Shown here: piece by piece, positions 24,871 to 34,495 of the stretch
How positions within the stretch are numbered: the stretch's first letter is position 1
Layout: each line of letters opens with the position of its first letter
Source: DATFQE01 sp963733845
GTDB lineage: Bacteria > Actinomycetota > Thermoleophilia > Gaiellales > Gaiellaceae
DNA length: 64,000 nt
Assembly (NCBI GenBank): GCA_963733845.1
Contig: CAVTEM010000002.1
Location: 248,001 to 312,000 of the forward strand
Direction of reading: 5' to 3'
Position numbers and translations under genes: made by a program
The notes under the pieces: model-generated
Told to the model about the DNA's origin: nothing
Seen by the model: only the letters and a program-made list of their open reading frames with translations
The model's database searches: none

Positions 24871-26965
24871 CTAGTTGGGCGTCGTGTCGCGGACGTGCAC
24901 GTCGCACGTGCGGGTCGCCGTCTTGGTCGGGTCGGTCTCCGACGTGGCCGTCAGCGTGACGACGGTCCGCGCCGATCCGGGCGGCTGCCGCAGCACGTGC
25001 ACCGGCACCTGGACGGTCTGGCCCGCCTTCACCGCTGCCAGCGCGTTCGGGAGGGTCACCTTCCAGTTCGCGCTGCTCGAGCTCGCCGCGACGCGGTAGA
25101 TGTCGGAGTCGAACACGCCGGTCCCTGCCTGGCCCGTATTGGTCAGCGGGAACATGCACGACGCGAGGAAGCCCGGACGCCTCTCGACCGTGCCGGGCTT
25201 CCCGACCGCGAGTCCACGGGCGAACGGGCCCGCGCCGTCGTAGCGGCGGATGCCGAGGTCGTACGAGAGCACCCCAGTCGGCGTCCCGGTGCTTGGCGAG
25301 GACGTAGAAGTGCAGCCGGTTGAAGTTGTCCTTGTACTCGTACTCGCTGCCCGAGCGCGTGCCCGCATGGAACGTGGCGTCGTTCAGCTGCCGCGGATCG
25401 CCGCGGACCACCGCCACAGGCGTGCCGTCCGGCCGGTAGAAGTCGATCATCCCGATGTCCGCAGGGTGCGGGTCGATCAGCCAGACGCGCGGTGTCGAGG
25501 CGTTCCGGCTCTTCGAGAGCAGGACGCCGTGCCCCGGTGCGAAGGAGTCGTTTCCGACGCGATCGACGACCTCGAGCCGGTAGTGCAGGTAGCTGCCACC
25601 GACGCGGTTCGGGCAGTAGAAGACGTCCGGTCCGGTGAAGCCCTGGTTCTCGCACGTGCCGGCGAGGTCGCCGCCGGTGCCGAAGTTGACCGTGACGCCG
25701 GAGAGGGCGCCGCCGCCAGGGACCGCCTCACGGGCCTGGACGCGGACGACCGCGACGCCCTGATCCTGCAGCGTGTTGCGTTCCAGGGTCACCTGCTCGT
25801 TCGGCGCGAGGACGCCGAGCTGGTTCTTGAAGTGGAGCAAGTGGTGCGGGCCGAGCCCCGACCCGCCTTCATTCGGCACCTGCCAGCGGTTGTGCGTGCC
25901 GCCGGGGCCGTTGAACGTGCCGCGGCTCATCATCTCCCAGTAGCCGGTGAAGTTGCGCTCGTTGTCGGCGAACGGGTTGTTGTAGTTGTCCGGCAGACCG
26001 CGCAGATGGCTGAACTCGTGGGCGAAGACGCTGAGCCCGGAGCTCTCGGCTTGCGTCGAGGTGCCACCGCCGGCGTTCGGCCAGTGGTTCGCGGCCGCCT
26101 TCCACGACGTCCAGTCGACGTAGCGCGTGTCGGCCCAGTTCGGCATCGGCTGGCCGAGCTGGTTCAGCGGCGCGCTGCCGTCGGGGTTACGCGGCGGCCC
26201 GAACGCGTCGGGAATCTCGTCGCGGGTCTGGAACATCATCTCGCCGAACTCCTGCCACGTGGACGACTCGTCGTGGCCGGCCGTGACGTAGAAGCCGTTG
26301 TCGAAGCCGCACAGACCGGTGCAGCCGCCGAGGTCGGCCCGCCAGAGGGCACCGCCGTCGGTGCGCAGGTTCTTGTTGCAGCTGTCGCCCTGCGGGCAGT
26401 ACGCGGCCGCGGGTGCGTTGAAGCTGCCGTCCGGGATGCCGTACTCGTGCAGCTTCCCGGGCAGGACGTACGGCCCGAACACCTGGACGTCGACGCCGAT
26501 CTTGCCGTGACTGTCCTCCATCCAGTAGCTGTGCAGCGTCTGGCCGCCGTTGTACTCGTTCGGGACCGCGTAGTAGTTGTAGTACCAGTCCCTGACGGCG
26601 TCCGGCGCGACCGGAATCCAGCCCGGCTGCGGATTGCCGAACGGATGGGAGCCGGCGGGCTGCTTGATCAGGAGCGGCTGGTCCGTGAACTCGAGCAGGA
26701 TGACAGCCGTCCGGTACTGGTTCTGGCTGCCGTCCGAGCCCGTGGTGTCGTTCCACGCGTCGGGCCGGGTCTGCTTGTAGTCCGCCCAGGTCAGCTCCGC
26801 CTGATCGACCCACTTCTGCTCGTCGAGCGGCTGGAGCAGCGGGTTGTCGGCGGCGTCGGGCGGTGCGGCGCCGGCCGATGTCGCGACCGCGGCCGCGAGC
26901 GCCAGCGCGACGAGCGCGACGGCCACTCGCGCGATCCGCAGCGAGCGTACGTTCCTCGACCTCAT
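24871..26965 (-). CDS. Secreted M6-type (immune inhibitor A-like) metalloprotease (one frame break)
   Basis: Start ATG at 26965 follows GAGGGGGGA. Signal peptide about residues 1-34 (IARVAVALVALALAAAVATSAGA). The M6 domain contains TAVILLEFTDQPLL, a tail-end of substrate cleft at WMEDSHGKIGVDVQVFG and the zinc motif HEFSHLRGLPD. A C-terminal beta region follows; the frame shifts near 25275 within KHRDADWG and continues GIRRYDGAGPFARGLAVG to RDTTPN. About 700 residues. Multiple cysteines in the catalytic part suggest disulphides, consistent with the thioredoxin-like gene downstream. Confidence 0.85.
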
Positions 26966-27066
26966 CGATATCCCCCCTCGAGATCCCTCGTGTCCCACAG
27001 CCCCGACGGCGTCGGGCTGCCCGAGGGCGCGGCGATGCTACCAACCCCCTCCTCGGCAGGCGGCAG

Positions 27067-27663
27067 CTACGGGCGCAGGCTCTCGAGGCGCTCGCGGATC
27101 GCCCGCCGCGCCTTCGCGAAGACCCAGTCCTCGCCGAACAGCTGGTACTTCGCGTTGGCGTTCTGCACGAAGGAGTCGAGCTCGAAGGCCAAGTCTCTCG
27201 CGCTGGGGTCCTGGAGGAGCTCGCCGGTCTGCTGTGCCTGCTCGATCGCGTGCTCGAGATACGACATCCAGGTCCGGAGCATGTGCGCGATGCGATCGCG
27301 GACGGCCCCCGGGCGCCGGTTGTACTCGAACGCCGCGTTGGCGAAGAAGCAACCACCGGGGAAGACCCGCCGCTCTGCGTAGTCGACCTTGTTCTCGCAC
27401 AGCGCCCAAACCCGTGAGAGCCCCTTCGGAGCCTCGCGTGCGGGCGCGATCACTTCCCGGACGAACAGCGCCGCCGCGTGGTCGACCGTGGCGAGCTGCA
27501 GCTCCTCCTTCGACCCGAAGTGGGCGAACAGGCCGCTCTTGCTCATCCCGGTCGCCTCGGCGAGACGCCCGATCGAGAGCGTCTCGAGCCCTTCCTCGGT
27601 CGCGAGCGAGGCCGCGGCGTCGAGGATGGTGTGACGCGTCCGCTCGCCTTTCGTCTTCAGCAC
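27067..27663 (-). CDS. TetR-family regulator
   Basis: 198 residues. N-terminal helix-turn-helix RHTILDAAASLATEEGLE, then LSIGRLAEATGMSKSGLFAHFGSKEEL. The C-terminal domain (FPGGCFFANAAFEYN) resembles the TetR_C group found in AcrR/NemR-like sensors with a conserved cysteine, often responsive to electrophiles. It is divergently transcribed from the VOC gene with 86 bp between starts. The GTG start codon itself lies in one of two matching operator-like sequences, which suggests autoregulation. Confidence 0.87.
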   Translation of the reverse strand: MLKTKGERTRHTILDAAASLATEEGLETLSIGRLAEATGMSKSGLFAHFGSKEELQLATVDHAAALFVREVIAPAREAPKGLSRVWALCENKVDYAERRVFPGGCFFANAAFEYNRRPGAVRDRIAHMLRTWMSYLEHAIEQAQQTGELLQDPSARDLAFELDSFVQNANAKYQLFGEDWVFAKARRAIRERLESLRP

Positions 27664-27742
27664 GATCGTCCGATTCTAGCAGCCTCGGATCCGAAGTTCC
27701 AGCTAAACAAGCCTTGACAGAAAAGCACGATCGTTCTATTCT
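27659..27742. promoter_or_regulatory. Divergent TetR/VOC promoter with two copies of an ACGATCGT operator
   Basis: Forward promoter: TTGACA at 27714-27719, 17-bp spacer, TATTCT at 27737-27742. The VOC ATG is at 27750, where transcription would begin, so the mRNA is probably leaderless. The spacer holds AGCACGATCGTTCT (27724-27737), nearly palindromic around ACGATCGT. A second copy, AGCACGATCGTCC, begins at 27659 and overlaps the TetR start codon. A reverse -10-like TAGAAT lies at 27673-27678. Confidence 0.75.
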
Positions 27743-27749
27743 CGCCTTC

Positions 27750-28145
27750 ATGGAGATCGACCACCTCACCGTTCCGGTCTCGGACTACGGCGACGGCAAG
27801 GCGTTCTACACCCGCGTTCTCGCCCCGCTCGGGCTGGTCGTGCTGCTCGACTGGCCGGACCGCCGGCGCGCCTACTTCGGCGTCAAGGGCGAGCCCAGCT
27901 CGCTCTGGGTCGTCGAGTCGGCCGCGGCCGGCAGCCTCGACGTGACCCTCACGGCCGAAAGCACCGACGAGGTCGACTGGTTCCACGCAGCCGCCCTCGT
28001 CGCCTCTGCCGACTCGGTCCAGGCGCCCGGCCTCCGGGGCGAGTACAACCGGGACTACTACGCCGCCCGCGTCCTCGACCCCGACGGCAATGCCGTCGAG
28101 GTCGTCCACCGCGCGACCGCCGACGCCGACCGCCTGGCCGCCTAG
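27750..28145 (+). CDS. VOC/glyoxalase-fold protein
   Basis: 131 residues, the standard single-module size. MEIDHLTVPVSDYGDGKAFYTRVLAPLGL is the betaalphabeta start of the fold; the second half ends YYAARVLDPDGNAVEVVHR with the metal-ligand Glu. Possible roles are glyoxalase, dioxygenase or resistance protein. Regulation by the adjacent TetR with its conserved cysteine favours detoxification of a reactive carbonyl. Overlaps the convergent dehalogenase stop by 4 bp. Confidence 0.85.
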   Translation: MEIDHLTVPVSDYGDGKAFYTRVLAPLGLVVLLDWPDRRRAYFGVKGEPSSLWVVESAAAGSLDVTLTAESTDEVDWFHAAALVASADSVQAPGLRGEYNRDYYAARVLDPDGNAVEVVHRATADADRLAA

Positions 28146-29026
28146 GGCCGCTTCGAGCCGAGCCAGCGGGCGATCCGCTCGCCCAGCTCCTCGCCGCCGT
28201 CCTCCTGCAGGAAGTGGCCCGCGCCCGCGAGCGGCTCGCCGACCTCCGCGCCCGGGATCAGCTCGGCGAACCGCTCCCCCACCCGCGGCGAGAAGATCGG
28301 GTCGGAGTCGCTGAAGATCACGAGCGCCGGCTTGCGCCACTCGGCCAGCGCCTCGCGCACGCGGAGCATCGCGCCGACGGACGGGTGGTCCGGCTCGGTC
28401 GGGACGAGCTCGGGGAACATCAGCACGCCCGTCTTCGACTCCGGCGTCGGGAAGGGCGCGTCGTAGCCGGCGACGACCTCGTCGGGGACCTCGTTGACGC
28501 ACGTGATCCGCACGAGCTGGCCAGGCCGCAGCTCGGTTCCGACACGGCGCACGAACTCGCGGAAGCGGAGCCACTCCTCGGAGGGCGGCCGGCCCGCGTA
28601 GAGCCCGGTGTTCGTGATCACCAGCCGCTCGACCCGCTCGGGCCGTTCGACCGCGAGCCGGAGCCCGAGCGGCCCGCCCCAGTCGTGGACGACCACGGTC
28701 AGGTCGCGCAGGTCGAGCTCGTCGACGAAGCGTTCGACCGAGGCGTAGTGGCCGTCGTACGAGTACCACTCCTGCTCGACCGGCTTGTCCGAGCGGCCGA
28801 AGCCGAAGTAGTCGGGCGCGAGCACGCGCGCGGCGCCGGTTAGCGGCGGGATCACCTTGCGGTAGAGGAACGCCCACGTCGGCTCGCCGTGGAGGAGCAG
28901 CACGGGAGCGCCGGCTCCCTCGTCGAGGTAGTGCATGCGCAATCCGCCCTGCTCGAGGTAGTGCGGCTCGTAGGCGTACCCGGGCAGCCCCTGGAAGCGA
29001 TCGTCGGGAGTGCGGTACGCGTTCAG
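28142..29026 (-). CDS. Haloalkane dehalogenase-like alpha/beta hydrolase
   Basis: About 294 residues; the start is probably the CTG at 29026, overlapping the upstream stop. It contains the oxyanion/halide motif LLHGEPTWAFLYRK, the nucleophile elbow VVHDWGGPLG with Asp followed by the halide-binding Trp, and a catalytic His in GAGHFLQEDGGEEL. The N-terminal YRTPDDRFQGLPGYAYEPHYL closely follows actinobacterial DhmA/DhaA proteins. Epoxide hydrolase is the main alternative, but the GEPTW and HDWGG combination favours dehalogenase. Confidence 0.86.
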   Translation of the reverse strand: MNAYRTPDDRFQGLPGYAYEPHYLEQGGLRMHYLDEGAGAPVLLLHGEPTWAFLYRKVIPPLTGAARVLAPDYFGFGRSDKPVEQEWYSYDGHYASVERFVDELDLRDLTVVVHDWGGPLGLRLAVERPERVERLVITNTGLYAGRPPSEEWLRFREFVRRVGTELRPGQLVRITCVNEVPDEVVAGYDAPFPTPESKTGVLMFPELVPTEPDHPSVGAMLRVREALAEWRKPALVIFSDSDPIFSPRVGERFAELIPGAEVGEPLAGAGHFLQEDGGEELGERIARWLGSKRP

Positions 29027-30024
29027 TTGCGGATCCTGACGTCGGTCTCGTCGCGCGCCTCGTTCCCGGCCGCGTCCCACGCGCGTACGCGTAGCCGGTA
29101 GCCGCCGTTCGGCAGCCGCGTCGTGTCCCAGTACGGGCGCGGGAAGAGGCGGAACCAGTAGATGCCGTCGCAGCGCACGGTGCGGTGCCGGTCCGCGCAG
29201 GCGTTCGCGGGCAGGTTCTGCTCGGTGCCCGGTGCGTAGTGCTGGCCGGCGGGCCGGCCGAGCAGCTGCTCCGAGACGAAGACCTCGCGGTCGACGACCG
29301 CCTTGCCCGTGGCGTGGCTGAAGACGGTCACGGCCAGCCGGAACAGATGGTGCGGCGCCGCCAGCCACGGCACGTCCTTGAACCAGCCGATGAACGACTG
29401 CGGGTCGTCGGCGCGGACGCGCACGTCGACCTTGCCGGCGAGCCGCGTCCGGTCGAGCCGCCTGCCGGCCTGCGGGAGCAGCGCGACCGTCGTATTGGGC
29501 CGCCGCTTCCAGGCGGGCGTGGCGGGCTCGTGGAAGCGAACTTCGCGGATCGCCGGCGGCTCGACGTCGGCATACGGACGCAGCTTCCCGCCCGGACGCA
29601 AGGGGTTGACGGTCGTCCGCGAGCCGTCCGGCCCGAAGACGAACTCGCTCAGGTGGACGTGCCAGCTGCCGAGGGTCGTCCAGCCGATCAGCTGACCGGG
29701 CTCGACCGTGTCGCCCACCCCGACGAGCGCGTCCACGTGCTCGTAGCGGAAGTGCCCCGCGTCGACCAGGCCGCGAACGCCGGGCGCCGTGGCCGCGGAG
29801 ACGCGACCGCGCTCGATCGCGTGCACCCGGTGCGTCCGGCCGGCCGCGGCGCCCTTGCCCGGGATGTCGTCGCGGACGCCGATGTCGACGCCGTTGTGGT
29901 AGATCGCGCCGCGCCGCGGGTCGGGACGCGGGTCGAGGAACGAGCCGCGGATCGGGTGCTGCCGGTGGAGCGGGAGCACCGGCCAGCCACGCCAGTCGTC
30001 GTTCCAGGTCTGGGTGACGGTCAC
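29023..30024 (-). CDS. M23-like (LytM) metallopeptidase-domain protein
   Basis: 333 residues from the GTG at 30024, in a 4-bp overlap with the preceding gene. The N-terminal half contains IYHNGVDIGVRDDIPGKG and, about 100 residues on, GSWHVHLSEF, which fit the H-x3-D and HxH zinc ligands of LytM/M23 peptidases. The C-terminal half is beta-rich (VRVRADDPQSFIGWFKD; GYRLRVRAWDAAGNE), as in fibronectin-like domains. No signal peptide is visible from this start, odd for a cell-wall enzyme; an upstream frame error could hide it. Confidence 0.7.
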   Translation of the reverse strand: MTVTQTWNDDWRGWPVLPLHRQHPIRGSFLDPRPDPRRGAIYHNGVDIGVRDDIPGKGAAAGRTHRVHAIERGRVSAATAPGVRGLVDAGHFRYEHVDALVGVGDTVEPGQLIGWTTLGSWHVHLSEFVFGPDGSRTTVNPLRPGGKLRPYADVEPPAIREVRFHEPATPAWKRRPNTTVALLPQAGRRLDRTRLAGKVDVRVRADDPQSFIGWFKDVPWLAAPHHLFRLAVTVFSHATGKAVVDREVFVSEQLLGRPAGQHYAPGTEQNLPANACADRHRTVRCDGIYWFRLFPRPYWDTTRLPNGGYRLRVRAWDAAGNEARDETDVRIRN

Positions 30025-30758
30025 CGTGCGAGGAAGCCAAGCACACTCCGTGCGAACAGCCCCGGATCCTCGAGCGGGAGGTTGTGCCCGTAGCCCTCGA
30101 GCTCGACGTACTCGGCGTTCGGGAGCCGCTGCGCGAGCCGGCGCCCGTTCTCGACCGGGACGATCAGCGTCCTCGGCGCCGTGCAGGACGAACGCGCGCG
30201 CCTCGATCCGCTCGACCTCGCAGCCCTCGTCGTAGAACGCGTAACAGGCCCGCGCGTGCGCCTCGATCGTCTCGTACGGCGAGGGCTGCTCGAGGCGTGC
30301 GGCGAGGATCTGCTCGAACCGCTCGGCGTTCGCCTCCGTCCAGCCCGACGAGAACGTGTACGGCATCGTCCGGCGCGCGAACTCCTCGTAGGGCAGCCGG
30401 AGCGCGGAGGTGAACGCAGCGGCGACCGCAGCCGGCCTGCGGACGCGGTCGGGGCCGCCCGCGCCGGTCCCCGCCAGGAAGAGCGAGCGGACCAGCGCGG
30501 GCTGCTCCAGGGCAAGGGTCAGCGCGACGTAGCCGCCCATCGAGAGCCCGACGACGTCCGCAGGCCCGTCGATCTGCGCGAGCGCGTCCTCCGCGAGCTC
30601 GGCGATCGAGGCGGCCGCGCGGCTCGCCGATGCGGAGCCCCGTGCCGCGGTTGTCGTACGCGATCGCTCGCGAGCCCGAGCTGTGGGAGAACGTCCCGCC
30701 AGACCCAGGCGCCCTGGCCCAGGCCGGCGATCAGGAGCAACGGCGCGCGGTCGCTCAG
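30021..30758 (-). CDS. Alpha/beta hydrolase (frame breaks)
   Basis: Probably starts at the CTG at 30758 overlapping the thiolase stop. Blocks: APLLLIAGLGQGAWVWRDVL, AYDNRGTG after a shift near 30660, the nucleophile elbow GLSMGGYVALTLALEQP after another near 30610, and, after a shift near 30175, ENGRRLAQRLPNAEYVELEGYGHNL with the catalytic His. About 245 residues joined. It is close to the 3-oxoadipate enol-lactonase/MhpC-like hydrolases. Lies between the thiolase and the M23-like gene in one reverse-strand operon. Confidence 0.78.
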
Positions 30759-31903
30759 CGCAGGCGCTCGACGAGCATGGCCATCCCCTGGCCGCCGCCC
30801 ACGCACATCGTCTCGAGCCCGATCGTGCCGTCGAGCGTCTCGAGGTCGTTCAGCAGCGTGCACATGATCCGCGCGCCGGTCATCCCGTAGGGGTGCCCGA
30901 GCGCGATCGCGCCGCCGTGCGGGTTGAGCTTCTCGCCGAACGGGTCGACGCCCACCTCGCGGCAGACCGGCAGCACCTGGGCCGCGAACGCCTCGTTCAG
31001 CTCCATCACGTCGACGTCGTCGATCGTCATGCCCGCGCGGTCGAGCACCTTGCGCACGGCCTCGATCGGCCCCACGCCCATGATCTCGGGCTCGACGCCC
31101 GAGACGGACGACGCAAGGATCCGGGCCTTCGGCTCGAGGCCCAGCTCCCGCGCCCGCTCCTCGGACATGACCACCACCGCGGCAGCCCCGTCGTTGAGCG
31201 GGCAGGAGTTGCCGGCCGTGACCTTGCCGTCCGGCCTGAAGGCCGGCTCCAGCTGCGCGAGCGCCTCGAGCGTCGATCCGCGCCGCGGCCCGTCGTCGGC
31301 GGCCACGCCGTCCCAGGGCGTGATCTCCCGCTCGAAGAAGCCGGAGTCCTGCGCCGCGACCGCGCGCTCCTGCGAGCGCTGCGCGAAGCGGTCCATGTCC
31401 TCGCGGGACACGTCCCAGCGCTCGGCGACGTTCTCGGCCGTGAGCCCCATCGGGATGTAGACGTTCGCGATCGGCGCGTCGTCGCCGAACAGCTTCGGAT
31501 GCAGCTCCTCGGTGTCCTTCGGGTAGCCGTCCACCTGCGTGATCGACTCGACGCCGCCTGCGACGAACGCGTCGCCCTCCCCCGCCCTGACGGCGTGGAA
31601 GGCCATCCGGATCGTCTGCAGGGACGAGGCGCAGAAGCGGTTCACGGTCGTCCCCGGGACGGTCTCCGGGAGACCGGCGAGCAGCGCGACCCTGCGCCCG
31701 AGGTTCATCCCCTGCCGTTCCTGCGGGAAGCCGCACCCGATCATCACGTCGACGACCTCCTCGCGCGGGAGCTCGGGCACCTGCTTCAGCGCCGCGTCGA
31801 CCGCGAAGGCGGCCAGGTCGTCGGGACGGACGTCGATCAGGGACCCCTTGCGCGCCCGCCCGATCGGGGTGCGCGCGGCCGAGACGATCACTGCTTCAGG
31901 CAA
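30755..31903 (-). CDS. Acetyl-CoA acetyltransferase / 3-ketoacyl-CoA thiolase
   Basis: 382 residues, typical length. Nucleophilic Cys in VNRFCASSLQT, ELNEAFAAQVLP, the His motif LNPHGGAIALGHPYGMTGAR, and the second Cys in ETMCVGGGQGMAM are intact. It performs thiolytic cleavage of 3-ketoacyl-CoA, the last step of beta-oxidation, or the reverse condensation. Its ATG lies 8 bp inside the preceding acyl-CoA dehydrogenase, so the two are coupled. Confidence 0.92.
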   Translation of the reverse strand: MPEAVIVSAARTPIGRARKGSLIDVRPDDLAAFAVDAALKQVPELPREEVVDVMIGCGFPQERQGMNLGRRVALLAGLPETVPGTTVNRFCASSLQTIRMAFHAVRAGEGDAFVAGGVESITQVDGYPKDTEELHPKLFGDDAPIANVYIPMGLTAENVAERWDVSREDMDRFAQRSQERAVAAQDSGFFEREITPWDGVAADDGPRRGSTLEALAQLEPAFRPDGKVTAGNSCPLNDGAAAVVVMSEERARELGLEPKARILASSVSGVEPEIMGVGPIEAVRKVLDRAGMTIDDVDVMELNEAFAAQVLPVCREVGVDPFGEKLNPHGGAIALGHPYGMTGARIMCTLLNDLETLDGTIGLETMCVGGGQGMAMLVERLR

Positions 31904-33048
31904 ATGCTGACTCCCCTGTGAGGTGGCGGCCGATGATCAGTTTCTGCACCTGGCTGGTGCCTTCGTAGAGCGTAGTGACCCGGGCGTCCCTCAGGTACCG
32001 GCCAACGGGATACTCGTCGACGTAGCCGTAGCCGCCGTGCACCTGGACGGCGGCGTTCGCCGCGCGGACGGACGCCTCGCTGGCGTAGTACTTGGCGACG
32101 GACGACTCGAGCGTGTGCCGCTCCCCCCGGTCGGCGAGCGCGGCCGCGCGCCAGGTCAGGAGCCGCGCCGCCTCGGTCTCGACCGCGATGTCGGCCAGCA
32201 GCTCCTGCACCAGCTGGAAGCCTGCGATCGGCTGGCCGAACTGCTCGCGCTCGCGCGCATAGGCGACCGAGGCGTCGAGGCATCCCTGCGCGATCCCGAC
32301 GCAGCCGGCAGCCAGCGAGATGCGGCCGTTGTCGAGCGCCGACATCGCGACCTTGAAGCCCTCGCCCTCGCCGCCGAGACGCGCCGAGTCGGGCACGCGC
32401 ACACGCTCGAGGAAGAGCTCGCCCGTGTCCTGCGCGCGCAGGCCGAGCTTGCCCTTGATCGGCCTGGCCTCGAAGCCGTCGGCGTCCGTCGGCACGAGGA
32501 AGCACGTGATCCCGCGCGCCCCCTCGCCGCCCGTCCGGGCGAAGACGAGCGCGAGCGCGGCCCAGGTGCCGAGGGTGATGAAGATCTTCGAGCCGGTCAG
32601 CAGCCAGTCGTCACCGTCGCGCTCGGCCCTCGTCACGAGGCCGGCCGGATCGGAGCCCGAGCCCGGCTCGGTCAGCGCGTAGCAGCCGAGCGCCTCACCG
32701 GTCGCCAGCTTCGGCAGCCACTCCTCGCGCTGCTCGTCCGTGGCCCACCTGGCCACGGTCTTGCCGACGAGGCCGTTCTGGACGGAAACGATCCCTCGCA
32801 CCGAGGAATCCGCCCGCCCGAGCTCCTCCATCACGAGGCAGTAGGAGATCGTGTCGAGCCCCATCCCGCCGTAGTCGGCGGGGAGCGAGGCGCCGAGGAA
32901 GCCGATCTCGGCGAGCTTGCCGACGATCGCGCGGTCCATCGTCTCGGAGCGGTCCCAGTCGCGCGCGTTCGGGACGACCTCCCGGTCGAGGAACTCGCGC
33001 GCCGTCCGCGCGGATCAGCTCCTGCTCGGCAGTGAGTGCGAAGTCCAC
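31896..33048 (-). CDS. Acyl-CoA dehydrogenase (one frame break near the N-terminus)
   Basis: Begins at a GTG at 33048 (VDFALTAEQELIR). The frame breaks near 33010 and continues REFLDREVVPNARDWDRSE into a clean 348-residue frame. The signatures CYALTEPGSGSDPAG, GSKIFITLGTWAALALVF, and NAAVQVHGGYGYVDEYPVGRYLRDARVTTLYEGTSQVQKLIIGRHL are complete. This is the short-chain/butyryl-CoA dehydrogenase type with the usual Glu catalytic region. It is the first gene after the terminator and runs with thiolase, hydrolase, M23-like and dehalogenase genes. Confidence 0.88.
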
Positions 33049-33057
33049 GAAAAGAAG

Positions 33058-33083
33058 TGGGGCCCGGCCGAAGCCGGGCCCCA
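33058..33083 (-). terminator. Rho-independent terminator of the substrate-binding protein gene
   Basis: Perfect 11-bp stem (TGGGGCCCGGC) with a CGAA/TTCG tetraloop; on the reverse strand it is followed by ACTTCTTTTC. It lies 9 bp after the stop of the ABC substrate-binding protein gene and just before the acyl-CoA dehydrogenase start, so it separates the two operons. Confidence 0.88.
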
Positions 33084-33091
33084 CCAGGTGT

Positions 33092-34351
33092 CTACCGGCC
33101 CTTGAAGAGGGCGCTTGCCTCGGTCCAGGAACCGTCGTTGTAGCGGACGATCTTGATCTGGTCGAGCGGGAAGTTGTCGTTCTTCGACGTCTTGCTGACG
33201 ACGCCCTTGATCATGTACGGGTTGACCCAGTTCATGGCCTGGGTGGCCCGCATCAGCGACTCGCGCGTCGGGTTCTTGCCCGCCGCGTAGAGCAGCTTGA
33301 CGACGTCGTATCCCTTCGCGAACCCGTAGTAGTAGAACGTGTCGGCCCGGTTCGCTCCGGACGGCCCGTACTTCATCATCAGCTGGTTGTACTGCCGGAC
33401 CGCCGAGTCCTTGCGGTACGTCGGGTTGGTCGGGTTCTTCAGGTACCCGGTGCTGACCGCCCCGTTCACGAAGGCCGCGCCGGCGCTATTCACCGCGGCG
33501 CGCATGACGCCGTCGGTCGCGGCAACCGAGTTGATGATGATCTGGCTCGGCCGGAAGTTCAGAGCTCTCGCCGTGCCGATCGCGCGAACGGTCGGGGTCG
33601 GCGTGGTCAGGAGCACCCACGTGTCCGCCCCGGAGGCCCGCTGGCGGGCGATCTGGGACGCGTACGACGCGTCGGTGACCTCGTAGCTCTGCTCCGACAC
33701 GATCAGGTTCTGCCTGGAGCCGAGCCCCTGCTTGAGCCCGTTCAGGTAGTCCTTGCCGTAGTCGTCATTCTGGTAGAAGACCGCGATCTTCGCGTTGGGC
33801 GCGTTCTGCGTGATCCAGCGCCCGTAGACCTTGCCCTCGGACACGTAGTCGGGCTGCCAGCCGACCGTGTACGGGAACTCCTTCCGCTGCGTGCCCCAGA
33901 AGCTGGCGCCCGTCGAGACGAACACCTGCGGGATCTTGCGACTGTTGAGCAGCGGCCGGATGGCCTGGTTGTGCTCCGTGCCGAGCGAGCCGACGATCGA
34001 GAAGACCTTGTCCTGCAAGATCAGGCGATTCGTCAGCTGAACCGTCTGCGACGGGTTGTACTGGTCGTCGTAGTACTTCCAGACGATCTGCCGGCCGAAG
34101 ACACCGCGCTTGCCGTCGATCTTGCTCCTGCGCGAGTTGATGTAGCTGAAATACGCCGCCATCCCGCGCGGGATCGGCGCATACAGCGACGCCGGCCCGC
34201 TGAGCGGGAACGTGCCGCCAATGACGATCTTCTTGCTCGTCACCCCCGGCGTCGCGCTGGGGGCCGTCGCACGCTCAGGAGCCGCCGTCGCAGAGGACAA
34301 CCCCGCAAGGGCGGCGACCAGCGCGCCGGCCAGAAGTAGCGCTTTCTTCAT
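33092..34351 (-). CDS. ABC transporter substrate-binding protein, branched-chain amino acid type (LivJ/LivK-like)
   Basis: 419 residues with a signal peptide (MKKALLLAGALVAALAGLSSATA) and an AAGGAGGG ribosome site seven bases before the ATG. Periplasmic_binding_6 fold: KIVIGGTFPLSGPASLYAPI, FSIVGSLGTEHNQAI, IAVFYQNDDYGKDYLNGLKQG, TDTWVLLTTPTPT-like central region and YYYGFAKGYDVVKLLYAAG. Such proteins bind amino acids, amides or aromatic acids. Transported ligand unknown; the surrounding acyl-CoA and aromatic genes make an aromatic or fatty acid plausible. It is the last gene of the importer group and has its own terminator. Confidence 0.88.
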   Translation of the reverse strand: MKKALLLAGALVAALAGLSSATAAPERATAPSATPGVTSKKIVIGGTFPLSGPASLYAPIPRGMAAYFSYINSRRSKIDGKRGVFGRQIVWKYYDDQYNPSQTVQLTNRLILQDKVFSIVGSLGTEHNQAIRPLLNSRKIPQVFVSTGASFWGTQRKEFPYTVGWQPDYVSEGKVYGRWITQNAPNAKIAVFYQNDDYGKDYLNGLKQGLGSRQNLIVSEQSYEVTDASYASQIARQRASGADTWVLLTTPTPTVRAIGTARALNFRPSQIIINSVAATDGVMRAAVNSAGAAFVNGAVSTGYLKNPTNPTYRKDSAVRQYNQLMMKYGPSGANRADTFYYYGFAKGYDVVKLLYAAGKNPTRESLMRATQAMNWVNPYMIKGVVSKTSKNDNFPLDQIKIVRYNDGSWTEASALFKGR

Positions 34352-34459
34352 CCTTCCCTCCTTGTCGAGGAGACCGGCGCGCGCCGACCCCCCTCAGTTA
34401 GACGCCGCGGGAGGTCGTGTTGACATCCCCCGGAACCCGGAACCCGTCCCTTCACCTCG

Positions 34460-34495
34460 CTGTGTAGTACACAGTGTTACGCACGGTAACGTCAA
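34460..34495 (-). promoter_or_regulatory. Promoter with two inverted repeats upstream of the substrate-binding protein gene
   Basis: Reverse-strand -35 candidate TTGACG (34495-34490, overlapping the TetR stop codon), an 18-bp spacer, and TGTACT at 34471-34466. Two inverted repeats overlie it: GTTAC-N5-GTAAC at 34476-34490 and CTGTGTA-G-TACACAG at 34460-34474. These are plausible operators for the TetR protein encoded immediately upstream. Confidence 0.6.

Noticed and set aside
26999..27018. Inverted repeat AGCCCCGAC/GTCGGGCT between the TetR and M6 genes as terminator
   Set aside because: One-base bulge, no T-tract and both genes face the same way; too weak to call.
28142..30046. 634-aa fusion of dehalogenase and M23-like protein
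   Set aside because: The long frame joins an antiframe of the M23-like gene to the dehalogenase; the two proteins are separately complete with a stop/start overlap.
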